NCBI GenBank assembly: GCA_013399895.1
Contig: VXBA01001570.1
Location: 186,001 to 250,000 of the forward strand
Direction: 5' to 3'
Length of the DNA: 64,000 bases
Source of the DNA: Serilophus lunatus
Lineage: Eukaryota; Chordata; Aves; Passeriformes; Eurylaimidae
Shown: positions 12,501 through 23,700 of the stretch, one piece after another
Layout: the number at the start of each line of letters is the position of its first letter
Numbering within the stretch: the stretch's first letter is position 1
Translations under genes and position numbers: made by a program
Notes under the pieces: model-generated
Told to the model about the DNA's origin: nothing
Database searches by the model: none
What the model saw: only the letters and a program-made list of their open reading frames with translations

Positions 12501-15500
12501 TACAGGCAAACACTCTGTTTGGAGCACACAGAGGAGGCTGTTATCAGAGCAAGGCCTTGCACAGGAGCTGGAGTTTGGGACAAACACCAGTCTGGAGGAC
12601 AAAGCTCCACCAGGAGCCACGGGCTGGAATTTGAAGCTAAACAAACTCAGGCAAACATCAGACAGAACCAGCACTGCAAAAACTGCCCTGACACCAACCA
12701 CGAGGTCTGCTTGCCAAAGGTCATTTGGGAAAATCAGTCAGTTCTCAGTTACAAATGAGCCTTGTAATTATAAAAGCTAATTAGGTACCACCCTCTGATT
12801 TACGTCAAGAGCAGACTGAGGAGATGATGGCAATAATTCCTCCTAATTTTACGGCCTCCAAATATTTAGAGAAGTTTTAAGCAATTGAAATATTTATTCC
12901 ATGTGATTTGGCTCATCAAGCCTAAATTCAGGTGCAGAGAACACAGAGAAAAAGGAGAAACACAAGAGAGAAGACACTGAAACCATCCAGACCAGCACTG
13001 CTGAGTACTTTCTGTACATGGAAATTCTGCAAACTTACCTCAACTTTCAATACCCTTTCTTACAAGAAACCTCTTTCCAATGCATGGAAAAAAAAACCTG
13101 TAATTTTACTTCTTGCTCAATGTTAGTAGAAACAAGAAACCAAAAACTCTGATTCTATAAGGCAATTTTGATGGCATTTTGTAATGGTTTCCACTAAACC
13201 AATTAATTTTTTAATAAGCCAACACTGCCCACTTCATAACACAGAACTGTAGCAGAGAACTTCTCCCCAAGCAGTGCAGGGTATTGGTTTAGTTTAAATA
13301 AGGCCATAATTTGAAGTCACATATTTAGTCAGTGATTCACAGGGCAGCTAAAAAGGGAAAGCCACCATTACAGCAAAATTGTTGAGGATGAACTTTACAA
13401 TATTCCAGTTCTTCCCATTTTCATGCACATTCCCAGAGCTGATTCCTCAAATGGAAAGATCCAAGCTGAAGGAGAAATGTGTCACAGGCACTTGACCTCC
13501 AATATTTTAAATACCAGCCTTGCCCATGACAACCCCCCAAGAGGCTGCTCTGTCTGATCAAACTGACACCATGCAGCATTTCCAAAATATCCAGCTATTA
13601 CCAATCCCTGATTTCCAAAGCAAGGAATTTCCAGCACAGAGACCCCTCAAAGCTTCCACAATTGCCTGCAGTGCAGGGAAGGCAAAGCCCCTTGTCCTCC
13701 CTCCCCTCCTAAGGACAGGCAGGAACTGGGAGCACTGATTTTCATTTTTTCCCAGTATTTGCAGATTATTGCTGAGCATTCCAGTCACACCTCAGTGCTC
13801 TTCTAGGCTATAAAAAAACCTCACCTGGACTAAATTTTAGATCCTTGGCTTTCTGTAACTAAAAGCTGAATGGGCCACATGAAATGACAACCCCTCTGTG
13901 ACTCCTCTCTGTGCCCAGCCCTGCCAGGGGCCAAAGGAGAAGATAGGCTGCAATGCAGAGTAACACAGGAAAAGGGCAAAGCAATCACCTTCCAGGCACT
14001 TCCTCCTCAGTCCTGCTCCCCCAGGCCCCTGATCCTGATCCACACCCTCAAACCACCAACCCAGAGGCCTCTGGCTCCTCAGAATGACTCAAAAGCACCA
14101 TCTCACCCCAAAACAAGGGCCTCTTATCAGGATTTACAGCCACATTGAAGATCTGCCAGGTGTTATTACCTCACAAAAAAGGGATGTCAGAGTTCCAGAG
14201 GGACCTGTGAGTGTGATTCACAGGGCCTGAGGAAACAGGAATGAAGGCAAAACAAAACTGAGAGGGTTGGAGAGAAAGAACATAAGCCAAAAGAATCTTA
14301 GAGGTTTTTCCCATCACCTTTGGTAGTTTAATTAGTGCTATCCTTTCCAGCATCACAGCTGTCAACAAAGGAAGGAAAGATTTCACTGCTCTGATGCTGC
14401 CTTTACATGGAAAAGAAATTTTTTAAAGAAACTTTAGGTTGAATTTTTTCTGTGAACAGAACTTACACATCAAAAATACCTTTAAAAACTGTTCTATTGT
14501 TAAATATTGCTGGTCTTTAAAGGAAGGGCAGATTTTTCTGGAACCTGCATTGGGTTTCATTTGGTAATCAGAGACACAGAGCACAATAAAGCCTTGATAA
14601 AAGCAACTCTGCAAACCACACTTGAGTCACTTGATACACCAAGAAAACACAATATGCTGGAGACAAAACCCTCTGAATTTTCATTTTCTGAAATAAAGAC
14701 ACTCCTAGTCCTTTCTATCAACAAAATAAGTCCTTATCAGCCTCTCAGGCTTTACTTCTCCTTGGTATCAAGAGAAACAGGCCTTGTGTCTTAGACAAAA
14801 CTCCTTCAGCCTTCAAATTCACAGAAAAGGGTGAACCACAAACTTTGTGTTGGTGCAGAATTTCTCCCCCTTTCCCCTGGCTGCTGGATTGCCAACACTG
14901 TTACATCCTCAAGGACTTTTCCCTTTTAAAATGCCTGGGAGATGCAAATCCTGCCCCATGACCTTCCAGCTGGGAAGGGGCACTTGGAGCCTCAGAACCC
15001 TGAGTCTGGGAGTCAAACTGGGAATTACTCAGGAGGCCTCATGTTTGAATCACTAGAAAAGTCTGTCTGGGCAAAGCATTCCTCTCTAGGTGAGTCTCCT
15101 TCCAATTTCTCATCAGCTGCTCTGATTCTTCAGCCTGAATTAATCAGCTCTAGGAGTGTTTTCCACAAAAAAAAACCCCAAACCTTGGGAGTCTCCCCAC
15201 TGGGACTGGGCTGTCACTGCAGGAGCTGCAACATTCAACTGCTGGACAAGATTTTTGTTGAGAGAAATGTTCAAGCAGGGTAACAAAAACCCAAAACCAC
15301 AACCCAACCTCAACCCCAACTGCACAAGAACAGTTCCCTCACACTGTCATGACTTGTTCACATAAAATTTTGGAGTTAAGACTAAAGATTGGGGAAGTGG
15401 CCTTTGATGCATCACCCTGAAAAGCACAACATTGGACTTTAAATACAGAGCAGAGCACATGGTCACAGTTCAAGGGCAAGAATAATCAAGATGAACTCTT

Positions 15501-16300
15501 GTCTGGAAAAAGACAACGTGATTCTTGTTAGAAATTCCCAGAATTCTCCTGTATTAATTAATCAGATGTTCTCCTATATTAATTAATTAGAAATCCCCCT
15601 AAATCCCCAAATTAAATGGGTTTGCTCCTGATTCTGAGCTACAGACACCGAGGGCTTCCCTAGACCTTGCTGGGCGTGACCCCAACACCCCAAACGTGAC
15701 AGCAGAGTTGCCTCACTCTGTTACTTCAGGGCAAGGACTTCAGCCCTGGGTTCCAGCTCACAGACCTGAAATCAAAGGGTTTCTGATTAGCCTCCTTTGC
15801 AGACACACCGATACCGAGCCGGCTCGAGGAGGAACGTGGGAGGATGTGGATGACACCCCTGCACGGCTCATCCCCTCTGCCGGGAGCCTGAGATCATCCC
15901 CAGCCTCTGCCACCCATGGCCAGGAGGGGAAACCAAAGAAACCTGAGCTCATCTGCATCCAAAGCGCTTCTGGCTGTTCACAAACGGCACACGCCAATAA
16001 AGGTGGGGAAGAATTCCGCCGAAGTGTTTAAGGAGTAACAGAAAACAAGGCTGGGATCACACGGGAGGGAGTCAGGGCAGTTCTCTGCTACTTTGAGCCT
16101 AAAAACACGCAACAATGTTGTCAGCTCGCAAAAGTTTTACTTCCCAGGGATTGCAGAGCCAAGCTTTAGCAGAGGCAGGAATCACCTGGGCACCGGGACA
16201 CAGCACAGCCTCCGCAAGGCAAAACAACCCAAGGGGACAAAAGGACACGGAGAGTTTTAAGGACACTTCTGAGATATGGAAAGTTATCCAGGCGGGTCCT
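9584..16300 (-). other. MYO9B 5' intron / upstream region
   Basis: The cag acceptor at 9586-9584 means transcription of MYO9B begins somewhere to the right, probably in the CpG-rich block after 16.3 kb (inference). I could not place the untranslated first exon. The interval holds no convincing coding sequence. There is an imperfect 25-bp tandem duplication at 15544-15593 (ttctcctgtattaattaat, then ttctcctatattaattaat). Confidence 0.5.
15544..15593. repeat. Imperfect 25-bp tandem duplication
   Basis: Two adjacent copies begin ttctcctgtattaattaat (15544) and ttctcctatattaattaat (15569), and both run into AT-rich sequence. It is probably neutral replication slippage. Confidence 0.7.
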
Positions 16301-16559
16301 GCCCAGAGCCAGAGAGACACGACGAGAGCGAGCGGAGGGAGATGGAACGAACAGGACCTGCCCTTCCCTGGGACACCCCCAGAGGCGAAGCCCCCGGCCG
16401 GCGCAGCCCCGGCCCAGAACCGACCCCCGGACACTCCTCGGAACCGACCCCGGACACCCCCTCAGAGCAGACCCCGCACAGCCCGGAGCACAGCCCGCAC
16501 AGAACCGACCCCCACACACCCGTCCCTGAGGACTGAGCCCCGCGCAGCCCCTCGGAGCT

Positions 16560-16622
16560 GCCCCTCAGCACCGACCCCTCAGCACCCACTCCCCTCAGCA
16601 CCCACTCCCCTCCCTCAGCACC
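16560..16622. repeat. GC-rich short tandem repeat at left edge of gap
   Basis: Repeated ctcagcacccactcccct-like units run straight into the N run. Similar but looser C-rich repetition (cggacac, gaaccgacccc) precedes it from about 16425. Confidence 0.75.
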
Positions 16623-16786
16623 NNNNNNNNNNNNNNNNNNNNNNNNNNNNNNNNNNNNNNNNNNNNNNNNNNNNNNNNNNNNNNNNNNNNNNNNNNNNNN
16701 NNNNNNNNNNNNNNNNNNNNNNNNNNNNNNNNNNNNNNNNNNNNNNNNNNNNNNNNNNNNNNNNNNNNNNNNNNNNNNNNNNNNNN
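16623..16786. other. Assembly gap (164 N)
   Basis: Unresolved bases inside a CpG-rich tandem-repeat block. Open frames that appear to cross it are meaningless. The true length is unknown. Confidence 0.99.
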
Positions 16787-16850
16787 CCCGGGCCCGGCGC
16801 TTCCCCAGGAACGGCTCCCGGGACAGCCGGGCAGTGCAGCCGGGTGCTGG

Positions 16851-16930
16851 CTGTCCGCCTGTCTGTCTGTCTGCCTCCCTGTCCGTCCTCCCGCCTGCTT
16901 GTCCATCCATCTATCTGTCTGTCTGCACTG
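16851..16930. repeat. CTGT/CTGC-rich microsatellite
   Basis: Interrupted (ctgt)n with ctgc, ctcc and ccat variants (for example ctgtctgtctgtctgc), just right of the gap. It abuts the CR1 remnant that follows. Confidence 0.8.
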
Positions 16931-16935
16931 TGCTC

Positions 16936-17420
16936 GGGTTCACAGAATCACGGGAGGTTTTTGGGTCGGAGAACGACCCAGTTCAAACCCCCCGCCCCTT
17001 GCCCGGGGAAGGTCACCCAGAGCAGGGGACGCAGGAAGGCGTTCGTGTGGGTTTGGAATGTCCGTGGGCAGCTGTTCCACCCTCCTTGCGCGAAGAAGTT
17101 CTTCCTGGCGCTGAGGTGGAAGTTGTGTTTTGGTTTGTGGGCGTTGATCCGCGTCCCGGCGCCATCCTTTGAACATCCCCTGGAGATATTTCTGTGCATT
17201 AACGACATCGCCTCTCAGCCTTCTCTAGAGTAACCAGGCCCAGCTCCCGCAGTGTCTCCCCCCAAGAGCGATGCTCCAGGCCCCTCACCGTCTTTGTGGA
17301 CTCACCCCAGTAGCTCCTTGCTCTTCTTGTCCTCAGGAGCCCAGAACCGGGTTCAGCAGCTGAAGCCGCAGAGATCGGCCCCTCCCCACCAAATTCCTGA
17401 GGAAAGCAGGGTGTTTGGGC
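16936..17420 (-). mobile_element. CR1 LINE fragment, antisense
   Basis: Read on the plus strand it opens tcacagaatcacgggaggtt, the reverse complement of the CR1 3' end. It continues through segments matching antisense CR1: aagaagttcttcctggcgctg, atttctgtgcattaacgac, ctcagccttctctagagtaa, caggcccagctcccgcag, gatgctccaggcccctcacc and agcccagaaccgggttcag. It is degenerate, without coding capacity, and unusually CpG-rich for a CR1 copy. It ends about 200 bp before the HAUS8 start codon. Confidence 0.85.
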
Positions 17421-17505
17421 TCAGGGATCGCCAGACCCTCATTTATTTCTTCATTTAATAAATAAACCCGAGCCCCGGGGTCCCCACGCTCCCCTCAGTC
17501 CTCCC

Positions 17506-17524
17506 CGCCGCCAGGGGGCGCGCT
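17506..17524 (+). promoter_or_regulatory. CTCF-like site upstream of HAUS8
   Basis: The sequence cgccgccagggggcgcgct is close to the vertebrate CTCF core (ccaccagggggcgc). It lies about 135 bp upstream of the HAUS8 ATG. The call rests on motif resemblance only. Confidence 0.5.
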
Positions 17525-17576
17525 GAGCAACAACCCCCCCTCCCCCGGCCCCAGGGGCGCGCGGGCGCGGCGGCTC

Positions 17577-17588
17577 TGCGCGTGCGCA
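17577..17588. promoter_or_regulatory. NRF1-like palindrome
   Basis: tgcgcgtgcgca fits the NRF1 consensus ygcgcaygcgcr apart from one position. It sits 70 bp upstream of the HAUS8 start codon in a TATA-less CpG island, the usual setting for this factor. Confidence 0.5.
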
Positions 17589-17602
17589 GAGGTTCAAACG
17601 CG

Positions 17603-17629
17603 ATGGCGGCGGAGGCGCCTCAGGGCTGA
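17603..17629 (+). other. Upstream ORF / YY1-like element in HAUS8 leader
   Basis: ATG GCG GCG GAG GCG CCT CAG GGC TGA encodes an 8-residue peptide. It ends 28 bases before the HAUS8 ATG and is in a different frame. The same bases, gatggcggc, match the YY1 core that often lies at transcription starts. If transcription starts upstream this is a uORF; if it starts here, it is only a promoter element. Confidence 0.5.
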
Positions 17630-17657
17630 GGGGGAGCGGCCCCCGCCCGACCCCGCG

Positions 17658-17727
17658 ATGTCCGCGCACGGGAGAGACCCCGGCACCGCGGCGGCGGGGG
17701 GGCGAGGGTCGGAGACCAAGCGGAAAG
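17658..17727 (+). CDS. HAUS8: HAUS8 coding exon 1
   Basis: ATG at 17658, donor gtaggc at 17728, phase 1 out. It encodes MSAHGRDPGTAAAGGRGSET then KRK, a Gly/basic-rich disordered start. Confidence 0.9.
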
Positions 17728-20700
17728 GTAGGCGTGGGGTGAGGCGGGAAACCGAGCCGGCTGTGGGGGTTCGATCCTGCCCGGCTTGGGGCGAGGGGGG
17801 CTCAGCGCTGCTGATCAGGGGAACCCCACACGGCTGAGGGGATCGGTCCCGCTTGGTTGAAGGAGGTTGATTCCACCCGTCTGAGCGCCAGGGGGTCCAG
17901 TCCCGCTAATCAGGGGAACCCCACCCTGCTGAGGGGGATGATCCCACTTGCCTGAAGGAGGTCGATCCCACCCGGCTGAGGGCGAGGGGATCCAGCCCAG
18001 CTGAGCTCTCTCTGCCCCTCTCCCAGGAGGAAGAGCGGTGCCCTCCCGTTACCTGCAGTACGACAAGAAAAGCGCCCCAGCCAAAAAGGTATTTGGGCTG
18101 CCCAGCTCAGGGGTCGCTCGGCAAAGGGCAGGAGGGGTGTGAGGGGCGGCTCGGAGGGGAAGCAGCGAGAGCTGGGCACAAACACGGCTCTGCCGGGGCT
18201 GGGAGGGAGCTGTGCTGTGCTGGAGGGGCGAGTCTGGTGCCTTGCCAAGCCCCGAGGCGCCCTGCGGTTGTCGGTGTTTGTTGTCAGCCTTCGAGTTGAA
18301 GATAAAATGTATCGCTGCTCATGTTCTGCCTCCCCTGTTTGATCTGTCAGGATACTTCAGGGAGCTCCTCTGTGTTGTGTGCTCCTCGACCGTCTTCTGG
18401 AACTAAACCAAAATCGGTTCTTTCTCAGAAACGTGCAAATCCTTCTGGTAGGTTTTGCCAGTGTTTGAAAGCTATTCTTTGGTTTTTCCAACCTTAACAA
18501 CTCCAGGATGATGATATTTTGTATTACTTGCATCACTGCCTGTTGTTTGTACACAAAGGGAATTAAGAGATTTGATGTACTGGATCTGGAATTGAATGTT
18601 TTGACTGTCTACAATAAGTATCTCTCCTGTCTTCTGCACAAGGTTTTGAACTGTTCTTTTGCTATCTACTCACCTTACTCTGCTTTTTAATTTAATCTTT
18701 ATTAAACCAAATGTAACTGACTGAAAATCCCTTATCTAAAGAACAGTCCAATTTTATTTCTTTTGGAAGAATTGCAGAAGATTTCTCTGGTAAGATCTTG
18801 ACTTGAAAATCACAAGGAAATGGTATTATTCTCCTTTTGTATCTGTATGAGGGTTTTGAAGAATGAAATGTTTGAGGAGCCTATTATTGTGAGCTGCCTT
18901 ATTTCTGGGCAAGTCACAATCAGAAAGTTCTATCAGTAAATGACACGTTTGGCCTGGAAATTGGGAATTACAGTCCTTGACTTTATATAAGCACACAGCA
19001 GTGGGGTTTAGGTAAAAGGGTAGGGAAAATAGACATTAAAGAGATTCATTAAAAAGGGAAAGATGAGTTAAAGGAAAAGAGGGAGAAAAAGGAATCACCA
19101 GCCCTTGGTAATCCAGCTGTGTCATTCCAGCTGAGGACATGTCCTGGGGGCACTGCCTGGGCTTGAGGAGGTCCCTTTTTATGGGCAGATTTCTCTCTTT
19201 CTCTTTAAATTCTCATGCATAGTCCATTCTTTCAGGCCTTTCTGGAAATGAGGCAGAGGGCTTTGGGGCTCCTTGGTGGTCCCAACTCCACCTTATGTCC
19301 AGCCAGACCTTGACCTTTCTCACCTTGTGTTGGTGCCAACAGTTGTTGTCTGTTATTACCTCCAGTCCCTGGTTGGCTCCACAACCATCCAGTTTTTGGT
19401 TTTTGAGACATTAATCCACATAATTAGTCCATTATCTTCTGGGAATTGAGAGCTGGTAGGGCCTCACTTTGGACCACTTCTGACAGGGTTCTTGGAGAGT
19501 GGTCTCCAGTCAGTAGAATTTCCCATCCTGGATACATTTCAAGTTGGTGACTTCCTTTGAAGGCTCCAGAAAAGCTCATTTCCCAGGCTCTTCACTCCAA
19601 AGCAGGTGCAGCCCCTGGGAGCTGACAGTGTTTCTGAGGAGCTCAAGGAGGCTTAGTCCAGGTGCAGCTTGTCAAGGCCAAGGAGGTTTTCTCAGTTAAC
19701 AGGTGGGGATAATGCCACTAAAATCAGCTTCTCTGGGCCTCTACAACACAAAACTATGAACTTGTGCAGAGCCTATTTTAATTCCTGTAGTTTGATAGCA
19801 GCTTCTCTCTGCAGGTGTTGGCCGTAGCTTGTTGTATCAGAGTAGCTCTGAGAAAAATGACTTGCAGTCCACTTTATTAGATGATGAACAAACTAAGAGA
19901 CCAGACCTTGACCTTTCAGCTATTAATGGTAAGTTTCCATTCATCTTCAATTTCTGATTTTATTATTTTTAATGTATGTGCTAAAACTCTGTGATAAGAA
20001 ATCGTTGTTTTCTTGTATATTCACAAAGTGATTTTGTTAAATAAAGTGAGTGTTATTTCAAGTGTTCTTAAGCAGAGGTGCAAAGACCTTTAGGGTTTAA
20101 ATTAACCTCAGTTTGTAGTATCTTTTGGATGCTCTGTTGCTTTTGTTTGAGATCAAAAATTAAAGAATAAGGTACTCTCCAGTCTTTGTTCCTGTAACAG
20201 GTGTGTGTTAGAATATCAGCTCATGTAAAAAGTGGATCACATCTCTCTGTAACTGTCACTTAACTAAGTGTTCCCAAGATCCACATCTGCTTGTGAGTGT
20301 ATCAGAGCCAGAAATGGAGCACAGGTCTTTACTGTTAGACATAATAATTTTGAAATCATCTCTGCCTTTAAAGAACCTGATGATATGTTCACCCATCCTG
20401 GAAGAAGAGAGCACTGACCTTTTTTGTTGTGATACAGATAATACTGTCCACAAGAAGAGTCTTTGTTCAGAATCTGTCGAAGAAAGGGACACCCAGGCAG
20501 AGAAAACTGAAAAAGTGGTGAGTTTGGTGAGTCCCACTGCTTTCCTTTGTAAGGGTATTTTTTTTGAAGTGTGTGAAATGAAGGTTTTCTGTTCATCTTT
20601 AGTCTGGATTACAACTGAGGTCCTGGGATGATCTGAAGTGTGTTCTACTGCTGGTAATGTGTGGTTGGTTTATCAGGTGTCTGGACACTGATCAGAGCTT

Positions 20701-23700
20701 TGCTTCTGTCTCCCGTGGTAGAGAATCTGTTCCAGTTGTAACATCTCAGGTGGATTCTTTTTGCATTCCTGTCCTGGTTAGTTTTGTCACAGTATCTCTG
20801 AGGTTTTTCTGGCATTTTTGCTTAGAGAACTGACATTGAATCAGCCTAAATTAAAGTGCCTTATTTAGGGTTCTCATTCAATGTAGGACTAAAACTTCCA
20901 GTTCTCTACCAGTATTACGGAAATCTGCTGAAAATGTTATAGAAGTTGCTGGAAAAAAGAACAAAGAGGTGTATATTTAATAAACATGACCTGTTTAAAA
21001 GCCAAACTTTTCTGTTCAAACTGACTGTTGTTGGTGATGATTCCAGACATGAATCGGACTATTGGTAATTTATTTGATAATTAATTTGACCATTGGAAAA
21101 AATAATTAACTACTCAAGTTGATGTAGTATATTCTTTTCTGCAGAAAACCGATTCCAGTCATGCAATAGCAGAGGTGGAATCTGAGACACTGCTTTTAAC
21201 TTACCTAAGAATAAAGGTGAGAGTCAGTCAAGTATTTGGTGTTTGATAGAACTTGCTACTAAGGAATTGTTTAATTTCTTAAATGCCTCCTGAAAGTCAG
21301 ATTTTTGTGACTGTGTGATTTGCTTTGAAAACTCCTAGTGAATCCAGAGCCACTTTGTTAAGATGGTGCTGGTTCTTAGGAATCAGGAGGATGCAGAAGT
21401 TTTGGGAAGACTGTGAGTGCCTGGAGTTCAAGGTTGTAGCAGTGACTTTGTTCCCTCAGTGTGTATTTCCCTTGCAAAAAGGAGCTAGTGTGTGGGGAAA
21501 GAGGGTTGAGTGAGGCCTTAACTCTGATGTTCTGTGCTAATTATGTGAGGTCTCCTATTCATTAATTGAAACTCTTTGGCCTGGTATGAGACTTGCATTT
21601 GTTTTTTCAGGATATGTTAATTACTTTGATGGAGCATTATTTTAATTGTGAATATTCTTGGGATGTAACAGGCAGAAAAAAACCTTGCCAAGCTGGAGGA
21701 AAAAGCAGAAAAAAACTTGTTAATGTTGTGTAAAGAAAAGCAGAGACAACAGGAGAAGCTCTGGGAGTTGAAACGTGAAATTCTGCTCCAAGAGAAAGAG
21801 CAGAACCTCAGTGAAGCCTTAGACCAACAGGTGGGCTTAGCACAATTCATGCTTATTACTTTTTAAACAAGCTCATATATGAAGTAGTCTTTATCCAGAG
21901 AAGGTTTCTCTGCCTCTGTGGCCTGCAGGGGTACAATTTCATGCTTCTTCAAACAAATATCTGCTTCCTTTTTTATCTGGTACCAGAGCAAATGCCTTTG
22001 TCCCTGTCCTGTTGTCTGTTGTGGACAGGAAGGACAGAGAGGTTGGAGCTCTTGGGAAAGGGGCAGGGATTGCAGCCTCTGCCAGGACCCAAAACCATCC
22101 TGCAATTAAGCAATTCCGCTTCTGGATAGAGCTGAGGTGCCAACCCTTAATGAGAAGTGAATATCTGTTCTTCATTTGTCTTGTTTCTATGTGTTGGCCA
22201 GAAATGGCTCTGGCCTGGTTGTAAGAAGACAGGTTTCTAATGAACAATTCATTTTTCTCCTGAATAAGTAATATTTGAATAATTAATTTTCAAAACTGAA
22301 TCTCTCTTTGATTTTTAAGAAATATGCATTGTGAAAATTAAATGAGGCTTTTGGAGAAAACCTTGTTTACTACAGTCACAGCATCTACTGTAAAACCTGC
22401 TGTGTTGCTGATACCTCTGAGCTACAGGACCAAAGAAACTGGTATTGACCTGGGCATTTCAAGGTGGTAGAGGAAAACATATTAAGTATCATAGTAGAAG
22501 TATTGTACCACAAACTTTCTAAAGTCCTCTGTCAGAATTTCAGAGTGGGATTTGGGGATTTTTAATAAAGTATTTTTTAATAAATTACTTTTCTCGGTTG
22601 AGCCAGGTTTGAAATTACAAAGTACCTGCTTTTGGAGAAGTCTTGGTTCACTGTGTGTCTGTTTCAGATGGAAGTGCTGTCTCCCCTTGTTCCTGTCTGT
22701 GAACAGTTTAAGGAGCAATACAAAACCTTTGCAGCTTCCCTGGATGCCAATAGACATGAATTGCCCATAAAGAACATTCACATAGAAGGGGATAAGCAAA
22801 CATACCTTGGTATGAAAATATGATTTAGCAAATTTGTTTACAGAAATAGTGATTTTATGCTAAAAAACTTCTTACAGTGTTATTGCTACATCTGTCTATG
22901 GCCACTGGAGGAGCTTTGTGTGGGCTCTGGGCTGCAGCAGTCTCATGTTATTCTGTGTGTAATTCTTATCTCTGTTTGACCACTCAACTCCACTTGAACA
23001 AGTTTTTTATTTTAATTTTTTAACTTTCTATGCTAGGTCACCTTTTTTAGCAAATTTCTATATATTTTAACTATATTCATAAATATTCCTCCTTTCTTGT
23101 TCTGTGTAAATAAATTATAGGAATAGTGTGATTTCTTCCTGTTTCTGTGTTTGAGGGGCAGAGTCACTTGATTCTAGACTTGCTCATGTTTCTTGTAGAA
23201 CTGGAGCTGAAAAATCATTGTGTGTTTTCTTGAATGAGAGAATATTTAGCAAATCAGTGCATGTGTTTTGTATTGAAGTCTGGACAAAAATATATATTTT
23301 TAAACTGCTGATCTTCAGGAAACAAGATTCTTAAATCATTTAAATTAATCCTGAATTTAAAAAAATGGGAAAAGTTTATTGAAGAACTTACAATTCTTGT
23401 AAGAAGACTAGAAAGGAATAGGTCCATTTTTTTCTTTGTGAATGTTGAAAGAAATGACTGGATAAATTTCATGGAGGGGAACATGCCACTAGCAAGATGT
23501 GTGACTGGTCAGGAAATTTTGAATGTTTGAAACTTGTTTTTTTCTCCTGCATTTGTCTTATAAAAATCTTTGACATGTTCTGAACAGGAGCTTGATTAGC
23601 AATTTTAATTACCTGTTGCTGCCAATAGCTGAAAATAATTTGGTTTTCACAGTTTCATGGTGTGTTTGTGAAAGCTGAACAGTTTTCCATCATTGAGGTC

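Larger units (their letters stand above)
16300..17800. promoter_or_regulatory. CpG island spanning the presumed MYO9B/HAUS8 divergent promoter
   Basis: The base composition changes abruptly from AT-rich to strongly GC- and CpG-rich, containing an assembly gap and ending in HAUS8 exon 1. The HAUS8 start (17658) lies inside it. MYO9B is transcribed away from it on the minus strand, so a shared bidirectional promoter is plausible but not shown. No TATA box is evident. Confidence 0.7.

Noticed and set aside
16115..17233. Long plus-strand open frame through the gap
   Set aside because: It is open only because the N run has no stops. Its flanks are CpG-rich repeats and an antisense CR1, and no protein motif is present.
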